Shown: positions 1 to 12,186 of the stretch, one piece after another
Position numbering within the stretch: position 1 is the stretch's first letter
Layout: every line of letters starts with the position of its first letter
From: Macrostomum hystrix
Lineage: Eukaryota > Platyhelminthes > Macrostomidae
Reading direction: 5' to 3'
Assembly: GCA_950097015.1 (NCBI GenBank)
Contig: CATNEN010000001.1
Coordinates: 18,542,501-18,606,500, forward strand
DNA: 64,000 nucleotides
Program-made: the position numbers and the translations under genes
Notes under the pieces: generated by a model
What the model was told of the DNA's origin: nothing
The model's input: the letters and a program-made list of their open reading frames with translations, nothing else
Databases searched by the model: none

Positions 1-1158
1 TTAACAACATTTGTGATCAACAAGAATTATTATGAAAAAAGCATGTAGGCCTACTACGAGCTAATACTCGTATATAAAAAATAAATTAAAAGTAAAAAAA
101 ACTTTTACAAGTAAAAAACAAAACAGCATATTGACATCACACATTGATTAAAACAAAATAGTATATATAATTACTTATTAACACCTTATAGGCATAGTTC
201 ACATGGAAGGCTGTTTTCTCAGCATATCCAGATTCCAGATACAAAAAAGTTGTCACTGAAATGACCAATTCTGTCACTGATATGACTTAAGTTGTCACCA
301 AAATGACTGTCACTGAAATGTCTTGCCACCACAATGACCTGGGACCAGAACAATCAAAATCTAATTTCAGCAAAAAAGTTCAGCAGTTTAGCCAACAATT
401 CTATAGCCTAGGATTGCTGCTTGCAAACAACACAAAATAGGCTGAGGCTACTTGCTATCTATGGCCACGAAGGCCTATACTAAATTATTAGTAAGTTATA
501 GGGTATTTACTGTTTAGTATCTGTGATCTATGGCTGCCAGCGCAGCCAGCTTAGGAGTGCTGCACAGGAAAGAAAAACATTGAATAGACAACCAGGGTAT
601 TTATTAAAATCCCACAGAACATATTTAACTGCTAGAATAAAACTACATGTGCCAATCTTAAAATTAACAATATTGTAGTTGTAGGATAACAGGCCAAATT
701 TATTTATAAAAATCTGCAAGCAAATATTTACATATCCATTCTATGTATTGCATGACCTTTAATTTTATAATGAGAGCGCAGACGTACGGTTTTACGATAA
801 ACAACATTTACTGACTTATAATCTGACTTATGAGTTCATGAGAGAGAGTGTAAACAATTTTTCACATGCACAGCCTAATTTCAAAGTTAAGGCCGTTTAT
901 TTATAAAAATTAATTTATTTATAACTTGCTTTCCTTATCATTGTCGAGGTACATAGTGTTAATATATTTGTTATACTGTTACAATCTGTGCAATTTAAAA
1001 ATACGTTTTTCTATAAAACGTTTCCCTACTCCGAAAACGGTACTAAAAAGAAATAAATGCTTTTTGGCCAGGAAACAGCAATTTTTTTTCATATATTTTC
1101 AGTTTTCAGCAGGGAAAAAATATCGGCACTAAAGCAGCTTATTTTCGCCTTTTCGATA
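1..1158. other. AT-rich stretch with no recognisable gene
   Basis: No convincing coding exon or known repeat is seen. A short motif around GTCACTGAAATGA recurs three to four times between about 250 and 320, which is a small degenerate tandem repeat. The promoter of the ankyrin gene presumably lies at the right end of this stretch. Confidence 0.5.
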
Positions 1159-2267
1159 ATGTTTATTCTTGATGCAGCGAAAGATGGAAATGTAAAAAAA
1201 TTGACAAAATTACTCCTCAAATGTGATAGTCCCCTTGATATTTTTGACTCATCAAAAAAGTCAGCACTACAGTTGGCAGCGAAAAATGGTCATGTGGAAA
1301 TCGTGCGGAAGCTAATTTCAGCGGGAGCTCAGGTGGACTGGCAAGACTGTCGTGGTTGGACGCCTTTGCACGAGGCTGCTGCATTCAATCGATACAATTG
1401 CGCACGGCTTCTAATGCAAGGATTTGCAAATCCAAATCTGCGCACTATTGGAGAAGGCAACTCTCCGCTCCACCTTGCCTCAGAGAGGGGATACAATGAG
1501 GTATAATTAACAGCGTGGATCGAAATGTTCATTTTTCATCACTTAAAAGTATTAAAAGCTTATTGAAAGTACACTTATACAAAAGTAATGTGCAAGTGAA
1601 AGTAAAATTGAAATTAAAGTATTGCGATATACATAAATTATAAATTATCATACTTTCTAGAAGCTACTTAAAGTTAAATTTTGTTTACGCAATAATTGTA
1701 ACCGCGCTGATCGCAGTGTTTTTATTTGTAAAAGTTGAACTATCACTATATTTCACCAAAATATGCAGGTGGTCCTGTGTTTAATAAGCAGTGGGAAAGC
1801 TGACTGCGACCTTAAACTGGCAGATGGTCGCTCGGCCGCGCACAAAGCAGCTCGCCAAGGTCGCTTCAAGACTCTTCAGCTGCTCTGCCAGCTTGGAAAC
1901 GCAGATTTGAGCTTGCGCGCGTACGACGGTCAGACTCCGCTGCATTTTGCGACGCTTGTAGACGACAAAAAAGGTAGATGTGTCGCTGAACTACTCCAAG
2001 TTGCCGGCGCAGATCCCAATGTTGTTGACTGCAATGGATTCTCTCCGCTGCACCTAGCCGCTATTTCTGGACGCGAGGAAGCTGTTCGACTGCTTTTGCT
2101 GGAAGCCTGCCATGCCAGTGTCGGCCTGAGAACAAACGGAGCTGATGGCCTGAACGCCGCAGAGCTTGCCGCTGGCTTTAGACAGCTCGGGGTGCTTCTA
2201 CAACTACTAAGACACTCGCACAGCCGCACTATGATGCTTGAGATTGCTGATGGCCCCAATCTGTTTG
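1159..2267 (+). CDS. Ankyrin-repeat protein (two exons found)
   Basis: Exon 1 is 1159-1500 (ATG at 1159, donor GTATAA) and exon 2 starts at 1769 after a TATGCAG acceptor. Both junctions are in phase 0. About seven ankyrin repeats are visible, with TPLH/SPLH-type motifs (for example GWTPLHEAAAFNRYNCARLL and GFSPLHLAAISGREEAVRLL). Ankyrin repeats are protein-binding scaffolds, so no enzymatic role can be given. Exon 2 probably ends at 2267 (TTTG before GTGCGT, phase 1). Without splicing there, the frame continues to a stop at 2485, but its last 60 or so codons come from a reverse-oriented SINE. The next gene on the same strand is a cGAS-like nucleotidyltransferase less than 800 bp away. The two could be parts of one gene, though the phases I tested do not join directly. 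Confidence 0.75.
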
Positions 2268-2282
2268 GTGCGTTTCACATGA

Positions 2283-2708
2283 GCTCATTGGCCTTAAATA
2301 ATAATAATTGCAGGAGGGTTGCGGGCAATGGCTCATCAGTTGGTAACACCAGACCCGCAGCCAGCGAGGAGGCAATTCTGCCCATTTCGCTGACTCCTGA
2401 GCACATACTCACACAGATACTATACGCAGGCATACGCTCACACAGGTGGAGACACTGCCATCATGACTTTCTCATCGTCAGATAAGTCTACACTTCTGTG
2501 TCTTGGAGTTCGGCCCTCAAGGGCATTCATTGCACGACAAGCCCCAAACCTTCATTAATTTAATTAGTTTTATTTAATTAGTGCCCGCTTACCTAGCACA
2601 AGGCGGCGGGGTGGGTGCCTGGGGTGGGTGTTTACACCCAATCAGCAAGCGCTGATTGGACACGGCAAACATGTTAACCGCTCTGCCACCGATGCCCTTT
2701 AATGGCCC
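2283..2708 (-). repeat. tRNA-derived SINE, family C, reverse copy
   Basis: Read on the - strand it starts with a tRNA-like head holding an A-box type string (GGCAGAGCGGTTAA). The body is shared with the copies at 8205 and 16012: TGACGATGAGAAA, GTGCTCAGGAGTCAGCG and the end CCGCAACCCTCCTGCAATTATTATT. The flanks TTGGCCTTAA (2288) and ATGGCCCTGA (2702) may be a diverged target duplication. Confidence 0.7.
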
Positions 2709-3013
2709 TGAATTGGATTGTTCAAATGATATAATATAAATTAAAACTTTTTGAGACTGATTTTGTTACAATACGCACATTTCCTACACAATGCTCAAAT
2801 TTCTGATTGTCACAACGATGAACTAATAGACGCCGTGCCATTTAGTTTAATAAGCAATCTTCATGAAAACTTTTTAAGATCGCACGCAATTGCAACCAGA
2901 GGCCTTTGAAATTTTGCGCCGGATTCGAACGCACTTTAGTAAAGATCTAAATCAGTGCACAAGCTCATCAATCTGGTATTTCCTGCTTTGGCTGTTGTTG
3001 CTGCTAATTATGG

Positions 3014-5399
3014 ATGATGGTATGTATTAATTTTGCATTAAAAATTCTCACACTGAAATCCAACAGCTACGAACGTCAGATAGACGAGACAGCACTGAGC
3101 TGTGATCTCCACTCCGCCATGAACACAGCGGGATTCACCGAAGCCCGAGCTGAAATGCAGGCCAAGCTTTCAGACGCACTGCAAGACATTGTCAGACTGC
3201 GATGGAACGATAGATGCCACATTGTGGGTAGCTACAGCGACGGCTGGGGAAACAGTTTGAGTCGCATGGATGGCGTTACGGACGCTGATGCGGACATCGA
3301 CCTGACGCAGATTTTGTGTCCCAAAAAATCACAAATTCATATTGATGGCGCTTGTCGCTGCATCGGATCTGCTACAATAAAATACATAAATGGGCATGTT
3401 GAACATACAGGTCAAGGTAGGTCTGAGCAACCTTGGTCACTATTGATTGTATATTGCCTATAGTACAATTCCGAATACGTTTGACATTTGACCACAGAGT
3501 CCAGTCCAGCTATTGAGTACGCGGCCTCTCCCATGCGACCAGCAGTGGACATCATCCGAGCACTCCCCTGCTGCCAGTATCCTGAAATCAAAGTTCTCAA
3601 CGAAGGTTACCATTCTCACATTGCCTCCGCAACGATCAAACTGCTCATTGCCATAACGCAGGATCCAAAGATGCCGTGTCATCTAGTTTGTGCTGCTCCA
3701 TCTGGAGAAGAAAGTCAGCAGATGAGGGTCAGCACCAGCTTCTTGGAGCGGAGGCTGATGCGAAGCTTAACTAGCGTGCAGGGACAGGTGTTTGTACTGC
3801 TCAAGTACTCGCTGAAGAGACTGCTCTCAGAGAGGGCCCACGGCATCAAGACGTACCACGCAAAGACATTGCTTTTTTACATGCTTGAATCCACGCCACG
3901 CGATGACTGGAAGCCGACATGTTTAGTGTCGAAAGCAAAGGAGGGTCTGCAGATGCTTCTCGACAGCTTGAAGGAAAGCCATTCTGAACACGACCAGTGC
4001 ATGCGGCACTTTTTTCTAAGAGATGCCTGGCTGTATCTGAAGAAGGATAACAGTGGCAAGAAAATGATCGAGGAAGCCCTGCTGAAACTCATCGATCGAT
4101 TTCCTCAGCTGATGCTAAAATTCATAGATACTCTTCGCCCCCTTAGGGGTGACAGGCTGTTTGAATTTCATCCGTTTGTCGTGAATCCCGAGACTCGGCT
4201 ACATCAAACACTTCAAGAGTCCGGGGAGTTTTTCTATCACGACCTGCCGGATGTTGTAGCAGAAATTCTGCTGAGTTTGTCGCGCGACCGGCGGGGCTGT
4301 GAAAACTTCCAGATGAACCAATTGTTGGAAACTGTTCGAAGGATTCCAGATTTTGCTCGTACCGCTAGAGAATGTCTGAAGATATTGACGCATCTGAAAT
4401 TCGGAGAGCAAGATGCAGCAAGATCATTGCTTATAAGGGCCATAGATCATCATCCTTCTGATGGAGTCAGCGCAACCGCAATCTCAATTAAGGAACACCT
4501 CGAGAGCAGAGACTCCGCATGGAAGTTCTGTCTCTGGTTTAGTGACAGGTCACCGAATCTCGATTTTCTTCCCGATCGATTCAAGCGAACAAAGCGACAC
4601 TTTTTAACAAAACTGCAGCTAGCTCAGCTGCGGTTCATCAACTTCTCGGCCCTGATTCGCTGCCTCTGCCTCGATCTGGATTTAGCAAACTCTTCAACAG
4701 CCAGTCAGTGGTTTGAGGAGACCTTGCACAGCGACAAGCCCGATGTTCAGCAGTTGCTAATGACGCTGGAGTTCTGCGCCGATGTTTCTCAGCTTTCCAG
4801 ACTGATCGACAAGCACCGGGAGATTGTCTGCGACCTTCGAGTTGCCAGGCTAAAGATTGTCGAGCTGCTTGCGTGCAATGTGAGGTCTTTTACGATCCAT
4901 TAGAAATATTTTTTAAAGCATGTATGTTTCCGTTTTGAATTTATTTTCTATTCCTGAAATCATGCAAAACGCAATTGTTCGTTAGCTAAACACTACTATA
5001 AAATAGGGTTTTGCCATAGACAAAAAAGTGGGAAGCCTAATAAAAAAGAGTTAACAGTAAGGCTGTACGGTTGGCTTCAGAAAATTTCATTCAGTCGAAT
5101 GTTAGTTTGATCATATTTCGCTATGCAGATCGAATACTCTATAGAGAAACGGAGGTTACAAATAGGGGGTTAAGAGTTAGATTTTTCGTGCTACGGCCAC
5201 GAGGTCAAATAACCACTTCGGCCGAAATTGCCACCTATCATCTAATCTACATGGCATATACTTTTATACTTGCTTTTGAACTATTTACTTCCGTTGTCTT
5301 ATCAGCTGTCTTAATCATCGCGAATTTCAGGCTACTTTGCGAAGCAGGAGGGCACATCAGGCTCTCGAGGCTTTGGAAGCAGAGCTGACTCATTGCTGA
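3014..5399 (+). CDS. cGAS-like receptor / Mab-21 family nucleotidyltransferase
   Basis: Exons are about 3014-3416, 3498-4879 and 5331-5399, with phases 1 and 0 matching at the junctions; about 617 aa. The nucleotidyltransferase signature GS is followed some 20 residues on by DADADIDL (two metal-binding acids). The third acid falls in AVDIIRALPC, which aligns with the VDIILAL strand of cGAS. The Mab-21 helical half is visible as KTYHAKTLLFYMLE. Catalytically active members of this family make cyclic dinucleotide signals in innate immunity; others are inactive developmental proteins. All three acids are present, so an active enzyme is possible, but substrate and ligand cannot be read. I see no zinc-ribbon insertion like that of vertebrate cGAS. 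The start is uncertain: ATG 3014 gives an AT-rich first 16 codons that may be intronic (GTATGT at 3020, acceptor CAG near 3078). Confidence 0.8.
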
Positions 5400-7797
5400 C
5401 TGCACTTGGTCCTGAATCTTGATGAATGATGGCAGAGATTTTTTTGCAGAATTTTCTGCACACACTACTCATGTAATATAGTGCTGTTAACTCCTCGCGG
5501 TTCATGATCTTGATGTGCTATTTAAAATATAAAAGAAAAAATCACATTCTTTATCGAGGTAGTAAAGAATCTACTAAAGGACAAAATCCAATTGGGCTGT
5601 GCATTGAGCTGTACTGTAATGTTTAGCTCATTTAGGGGAAATTATCAATCCCTGTACAGGGGACGCTTGAATTCTGGAACACACCTCGAATGCGGGTACA
5701 CATTTAAGTTTTTATTTTTGATAGAATAAATTCTAGAGAGGCGAAGTTAAAAAGGACAGATTAGTCAATCGATTCCTATACAGAAAAACTCCTATGCGAC
5801 GCTTCGAAATTCGATAAAAAATTTCTACTTATGTTCACGACAGCAAATACCAGATCTTCTTAAAAGTTCTCCTTGATCAAGACATTCAAATGTCAATGAA
5901 GTGTATGCGATAGTAAGAAACTCTTAACAAACTTTAAGCGTTTTAGCATCTTATCTCATGCAATTCTGACTTATACGACACATTTTTGTACTAATTAAGG
6001 CATGTTTTGTTACATTAGGTGCTTTTATTATATTTTAAAAGGTACATTGCTTCGTAGAAAACCTCGAGCATCAGTGCTAATGAGATTTTCTCTGATAATT
6101 ATGTCGACGGACGAAATTCAAATACTGTTGTATAGTGCCTAGTCCTAATTAATGGTACTTGTACTTGTACTAAATTGCTCCTAGAAGTGAAATTATACAG
6201 TATTCTATATATATATTTGAAATGAAATCTGGAAAAATTCTTACTGTTCCTTACTGTTTTAGCCAGTTTTCTCAAACCATGTCTGAATTGTTGCAACGTA
6301 CATTTTACGGAACAAAGCAAAATGAAAAAAATTGAACGAGAAAAAGTTACTACGTTAAGATGGTATTTATTACAGTACCAAACTTATTGTTTCCTTCTCG
6401 TTTTAAAAAGAAGCAGCTAGAAAATAAAAATATATTTTATTTATAGCTACTAAATACATTGTTTATTTGTAACTCATTTAAAGCATAGTTATCTCTATAT
6501 AATGATAAACTTTGAGTAATAATCATAACTGATAACTGTAGATCAAATACTGAATAACATAAGTAATCCTACTGGCTATGATTCACATACTGATCTGTTG
6601 CATCATATGTTTTTCTGAGGCAATATCTTGATTGTTTTATTGCTGCAGTTTAAATGTATGTAACTATGTCAATTTATTATTTAATTTGAGCTGTAACCTT
6701 TTCCTTTCATAGCTAGAGGCTTTTAGTAGGTTGTATGTTGTAGGAATATTGTTTATTATTATAATTTATTGTCAATGAAGCTCTTAAGGTAGCAGGTAGG
6801 GTACCACAAAATAGCCAGGCCTTACTTAACTAACTTATTATTGTTTAAATTAAAGTATCATTTCAAAAAATTCTGAATAATATAATGTTTCTAGTTTAGT
6901 AAGCAACAAATACTTTCAGCCCTACTGTGTTACTAAAATTATAGCACAATATTGTCTAATGCTTTCTAACTAAAACTGAGGCAAGAATATCTTAGACTAT
7001 AGTAAATACTAGTCAACCCAAGCATCTTTTAATTATCTTTGCATTTTTGTGTCTTAAATTGAATGACTATGAACTGAAAGTGAGAGGGTATAAATTAGGT
7101 TTTTGAAAAATCAATCTAGAGATATAACTTTTATAAATATATATTACTCAAAGTCTAATCGAATCTAAAAAAGGTGTTTAAATTGTTTAAATTGGTATTA
7201 TTAAAGTTACCAAAAATTGTTTAAATTTTGCCCAATAAATACAGAACAAATAAACTTCATAAAAATGCTAAATAGTTTCTTATTTAAAAAGTAATTATTT
7301 TTGTTTCTTATAATCAAAATTTAACAAAAATGATAGAAATATTGTATTTTAAATCTTAAAATCATTTTATTAAAATATTTTACGTAATGTCTAAAGTTTT
7401 ACAAACTTTTTTCAATGGTATTAAGACCTAGTTGCTGAGTTTTTTCATCTGACTATTGTACCCAAGTCCATAGGCTTGAATTTGCAATGGAGTCAAATTT
7501 ATTTGTGGTACAGCATCTGGGAGAAGGCTAATCATTTCAAATTTAAATTTATGTGCATCAGGACCAGCTTTCCAATGTGTAGTCAGTGAGAGTTTAAATT
7601 GCCTGCAAATGAAAAGGTCAGGGCAGATGTACACATCTTTTACACATGTACACACTAAAATTTATTTTTTATTACAATTTATTACAAATAATTAAGAAAT
7701 GAATGCTTTACAGATCTGCTGACCATTATAATCTACACAGAGGTCGCACTAACAAAAACGTTAATAACTGACCCAGCCTAAAAGGCAGATAGGAAGC
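5400..7797. other. AT-rich intergenic stretch
   Basis: Long runs of A and T with only short open frames of no coding character. No repeat family known from elsewhere in the window was recognised. It separates the nucleotidyltransferase gene from the RhoGAP gene and presumably holds the promoter of the latter. Confidence 0.5.
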
Positions 7798-10700
7798 ATG
7801 CCGTCCATTGACTATAACTCGTGCGCCATCGATGGGCCAGACTTTCGCTTCGCCCTGCTAGAGCATGAGCGCCAACTAGAGGAATCAGTCAAGACAATGA
7901 AGTCGGTGATTGACAGCTTCAAGCGCGTCCAGGAGACTGGCCGGTCCTATAACCTGGCTCTGATCTCATTTTCTCAGTCCATCGAACGGTTGGGCTTCGA
8001 CCAGCAGAGCGGACTTGCAGACTCCACCGCTGGCAGTCCGGCTGCACCCCAGGCTGCAAATCTCAGCAAAGCTGAACGAGACATGGCCAAATTCACCGCC
8101 CAGTTTGCCAAGGATTTGCAGTACATCGAGGACGCCAGGCAGAGATGGCTGACAATATCTCAGGAGTCATTTCTCAAGGTGAGCTCAATTATATTAGAAT
8201 AATTGTGAGACACTGAGAGTGTACACTGCCTGACGATGAGAGTCAGGGCAGGTGTACACACCTGTGTGCGTGTGTGCTCAGGAGTCATGTGCCATTGCCC
8301 GCAGCCCTCCTGCAATTATTAAATTATATATTATTATATATTATGAACATATCCCATTGTGGGTTACCTCATTTTATCCCATTGTCCCATCATGCTCTCC
8401 CAGGTGCTCTCCCAACAGCGGTCGAAAATTCGCGACTTTCTCAACGAGACCCGGCGCTCGTACTACGACGAGACCAGAAAGTTCTACCACAACCAGGAGC
8501 GAACTCTCGGCTTAAAGCAGCAGACTGGGAAAAATGCGGAGCCCAGGAACTGGTCAGCCATTGACAAGGACTCGGACACGGAACGGTTGAACTACTTCAA
8601 CAGGACTTACGACTACGTGAAGACTCTGCAGTGCGAGCAGGCCAAGAACAAGGTGCGCTTCTTTGAGGTGATCGCCACCCTGCAGAGCGTGTGGAAATGC
8701 TTCTACCAGGAGTGCAACGACAACCTCACCGAGCGGGAGAAGAATATGCACGCCACTAACGAGTCCGTGGCCAACTATAACGAGAGCATCGAAGTGGCCG
8801 AGAAGGAGCTGGAAGAGAATCGCCAGAAGTTGTTGGACGCCAACGCTTGGCGCCGTCATGGCAGTCGGCAGTGCCAGACTCTGGAAGGCTACCTGCTCCT
8901 GCTGGCTCAGAAGAAGCTCAGCGTCACTCCTAACAATTGGCAGCGATATTTTTGCACTTTTAATCGGCACAGGCGGGTGCTCACGCTGCAGGCATTTTCG
9001 CCGGCCAATCCGGGACGGACGGACTCGGCTTCGTCCGCTGGCGACTCCGGTCTGGGCGGCTGCGTTGTGGCAGTCGGCTTCCCGTCCAATAGCGAAGTTG
9101 ATCGGCGGTTCATGTTTGAAGTTGAGCTTAACGACTCCACTAGGACTCTGCTCATGCAGGTGCGTGATGACCGGTCATTCATCTGTAGGAGAGAGGGGCA
9201 ATGACCGGTCATTCATCTGTAGGAGAGAGGGGCAATGACCGGTCATTAATCAGTAAAAGAGAGGGGCAATGACCGGTCATTAATCAGTAAAAGAGAGGGG
9301 CAATGACCGGTCATTAATCAGTAAAAGAGAGGGGCAATGACCGGTCATTAATCAGTAAAAGAGAGGGGCAATAACCGGTCATTAATCAGTAAAAGAGAGG
9401 GGCAATGACCGGTCATTAATCAGTAAAAGAGAGGGGCAATGACCGGTCATTAATCAGTAAAAGAGAGGGGCAATGACCGGTCATTAATCAGTAAAAGAGA
9501 GGGGCAATGACCGGTCATTAATCAGTAAAAGAGAGGGGCAATGACCGGTCATGAATCTGTTAAAGGGGGTAATGACCGGTCATGAAACTGTTAAAGGGGG
9601 TAATGACCGGTCATTAAACAGTAGGAGAGAGGGGCAATGACCGGTCATGAAACTGTTAAAGGGGGTAATGACCGGTCATTAAACAGTAGGAGAGAGGGGC
9701 AATGACCGGTCATTAAACTGTAGGAGAGAGGGGCAATGACCGGTCATTAAACAGTAGGAGAGAGGGGCAATGACCGGTAATTAATCAGTAGAAGAGAGGG
9801 GCAATGACCGGTCATGAATCAGTGTTAGTAAGGGGTAATGACCGGTCATGAAACTGTTTAAGTGGGGTAATGACCGGTCTTGAAACTGTGTTAAAGGGGG
9901 TAATGACCTGTCGTGAATCAGTGTTAAAGTGGGGTATTGACCTGTCATAAATCAGTGTTTAATTGAGGTAATGACCGTTCATGAAACTGTGTATAAGTGG
10001 GTTAATGACCGGTTATGAATCAGTCTCCTCCAAAGGCTTTGTACAGCTGTTCAGTCCATGGACAGGGTGCCACCGTACCCACCCAAAATTCGCTCCCAGC
10101 AACTCCCGACCTCCCAGTCAGAAGCTCCATCAACTGGCATGCGTTTAAGAGAACAACTGTCCCCATCCCCCCACAAACCAGGCCTACTCACTGAGCGAGT
10201 TTCAAAGCTGGACGCGGGCCCTGCGCGGAGATCCGGCATCAACCGAGGACAATCAGGACGACGACGCGAGTCGACCACGACCGAGCGAATTGGAAGCGCA
10301 AAGATTCGAAGCCTGCCTAGCTGAGCTGGACAGTCGCTGCCTGGACGAAGAGGGCCTGTACCGGGTTGAGGGTCGCAGCAAACTCGTCGAAGAATTCGTG
10401 CGCGGCTTCATCATGGGCCGACCCGACCTGCCTGGGCAGCCGGTGCAACAGGTGAGACAGGCACCGCCGTCTGGTTTAGTGCAGCACTCGGAATTACTGC
10501 CTGCTTGATGCACTCTCCATCCTCTTCTCCCCTCTCTTCTCCCCTCTTCTCCGCACATCTTATCCCCTCTCTTCTCCTCTTCTTTCCTTTTCTCCCCTCT
10601 CTTCTCCCCACTCTTCTCCCCTCTTCTCCCCTCTCTTATCCCCCTTCTCCCGTCTTCTCCCCCCTTCTCCCCCCTCTTCTTCCCTTCTCTTCTCCCTCCT

Positions 10701-11791
10701 TTTTTCACTCGTCTTCCCCTCTCTTTTCTCCTTCCTCTTCTTAATCCTTCGCTCCTCTTCCCCCTCCTCTTTTCCCCTCCTCCTCTCCCTCCTTTCTTCG
10801 CTCCTCTTCCCCCTCCTCTTTTCCCCTCCTGCTCTTTCGTCCTCAAATAACCCTCCACTTTTTCTGTCCCCTCCTCGTCTTCTGTCTTTCTCTTGCGTTA
10901 CCTCTTTTACCCCGTTACTCTTCCATTATGATCAGATTCGACAATTTCATGCAGACAGTGAAATTTCCAAATAATTATCTCTCGCTCTCGCCGCAGCCCA
11001 ATCAGGTTGATGTTCGCGTACTGAGCAGCAGCGTGAAGCGCTACCTGAAGCAGCTGCCTGAGCCGCTGATCACCTACGCTGTGGTTGACCGCCTGCTGCA
11101 GCTGCTAGCCTGCAGCGGTTCGGATGCCTCGGCACTCCTTGAATCGCCAGACGCTGTCCAATCTCTCAGGCAGCAGTTTGACAGCAGCCTGCCGGCTATC
11201 AATCGGCGCCTAATTCAAGCCCTGATGTCCCACTTCAATAGATTAGTCAGCCGGGCTGACGTCAACAAGATGACAGACGCCAATGTGGCCATTGTGTTTG
11301 CCCCGACCCTGTGCTGGCCCCAGCATGTCAACCTGCAGAGCATGCAGGCCTGCGCCCTAGCAGGCAGGTACCTGCTGCTGGCACTCATGCATCACCCGGA
11401 GCAATTCCTCGGCGCCTGTTCTTCCTTCACTTCGCCTAGCGCGCCGGCTACCGCCTTGGCGCAGCAGCCGAAGTCTCATCACCAGATCCTTAGTCGGAGC
11501 CTCGTACCCTCCAGCACAGCTGGTGGCGTCAGCAGCGCAGGCGGAGGCGGCGCATCCTCAGCGTCATCCTCTTCGACCATCGTGACAGCCGGGCTGAATC
11601 TGGAAGGTCCGAAACGAAGCGCCAGGACATTGTATCCGTGCGTTGGCGACTCCCCAGCCGAGCTGTCATTCGCAGCCAACGAATTGGTCTATGATGTGCA
11701 GCGAATCTCCAGAGTTGACGGCTGGTGCTTCGGCGTTATCAACGGCCGGTCTGGTATTATTCCCAGCAACTATATTCAGATTCTGCAGTGA
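7798..11791 (+). CDS. GRAF/oligophrenin-type RhoGAP (BAR-PH-RhoGAP-SH3)
   Basis: Four exons: 7798-8178, 8404-9159, 10182-10451 and 10997-11791, all phase 0 with GT/AG borders; 733 aa. Domain order is the family's: BAR (residues about 10-260, opening CAIDGPDFRFALLEHERQLE), PH (about 285-395, GYLLLL to the conserved Trp in EFQSWTRAL, its last part encoded by exon 3), RhoGAP (about 410-590, catalytic arginine in GLYRVEGRSK, plus PEPLITY and ADVNKMTDANVAIVFAPTL), a Gly/Ser-rich linker, and a C-terminal SH3 (about 675-733, ALYDY-like TLYPCVGDSPAELSF to IPSNYIQIL). Such proteins sense curved membrane through BAR, stimulate GTP hydrolysis on Rho/Cdc42 and link to dynamin or focal adhesions through SH3. 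The introns hold a SINE, a palindromic minisatellite and a pyrimidine tract. The protein is a little shorter than vertebrate GRAFs. Confidence 0.93.
8205..8345 (+). repeat. SINE family C, body and tail only
   Basis: Lies in intron 1 of the RhoGAP gene. It shares GAGAGTGTACACTGCCTGACGA, the GTGTACACAC segment, GTGCTCAGGAGTCA and the end CCCGCAGCCCTCCTGCAATTATTA with the full copy at 16012. The tRNA-like head is missing. Confidence 0.75.
9166..10022. repeat. 34-bp minisatellite with a palindrome in each unit
   Basis: About 25 units, regular on the left and degenerate on the right. Each unit carries the perfect 14-bp palindrome AATGACCGGTCATT followed by AATCAGTAAAAGAGAGGGGC or variants. The array begins a few bases after the splice donor of RhoGAP exon 2 (9159) and fills most of intron 2. 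Confidence 0.95.
10033..10095 (-). repeat. SINE family B fragment
   Basis: Reverse complement of the GTCCATGGACTGAACAGC core of SINE B (compare 43480-43520) with the adjoining CACCCAC segment. It lies in RhoGAP intron 2 next to the minisatellite and shows that SINE B also occurs outside the giant transposon. Confidence 0.6.
10510..10860. repeat. Polypyrimidine (CCCCTCTTCTC-type) tract
   Basis: About 350 bases of nearly pure C and T on the + strand, built from irregular TCTTCTCCCC units, in RhoGAP intron 3. The long open frames across it on either strand are composition artefacts. Confidence 0.9.
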
Positions 11792-12186
11792 AACTATGCC
11801 ATTGCGGGTCAGTCATTTGGCTGCTTTGTTATAACCCGTGTCTTCCCTGCTAACCTATAACTGCTGGTTCGCGTATATCTGGCCACGGTAACTCGTATTA
11901 ATAATGAAATCGTATTTTATTATGCTCTTTACCTATATAAATCTATTTATATTTTTAAATAAACGTTACTTTGCTTCTCAAGCAAAACAGTTTTATTTTT
12001 CATTTTTAAAAGTTGTTATTGGCTTTGATTTTGAGCTAATAATTGCTGCGCCTGATCTTAGCTCCCAGGTATTATCGGTTTTATTAGTACTATATTATGC
12101 AACAGAACTGACAATGCTGCTTCATGAAACCTTCAAGGTTATCTAAGATGCGTTCCAGCAGTATCTGTTTCCCACATTTACATCTA

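Noticed and set aside
9166-10022. CRISPR-like array
   Set aside because: The genome is eukaryotic, units are contiguous without unique spacers, and there are no cas genes.
10253-10858. 201-codon Gly/Arg/Lys-rich frame on -
   Set aside because: Complement of the polypyrimidine tract in RhoGAP intron 3 and the antisense of exon 3.
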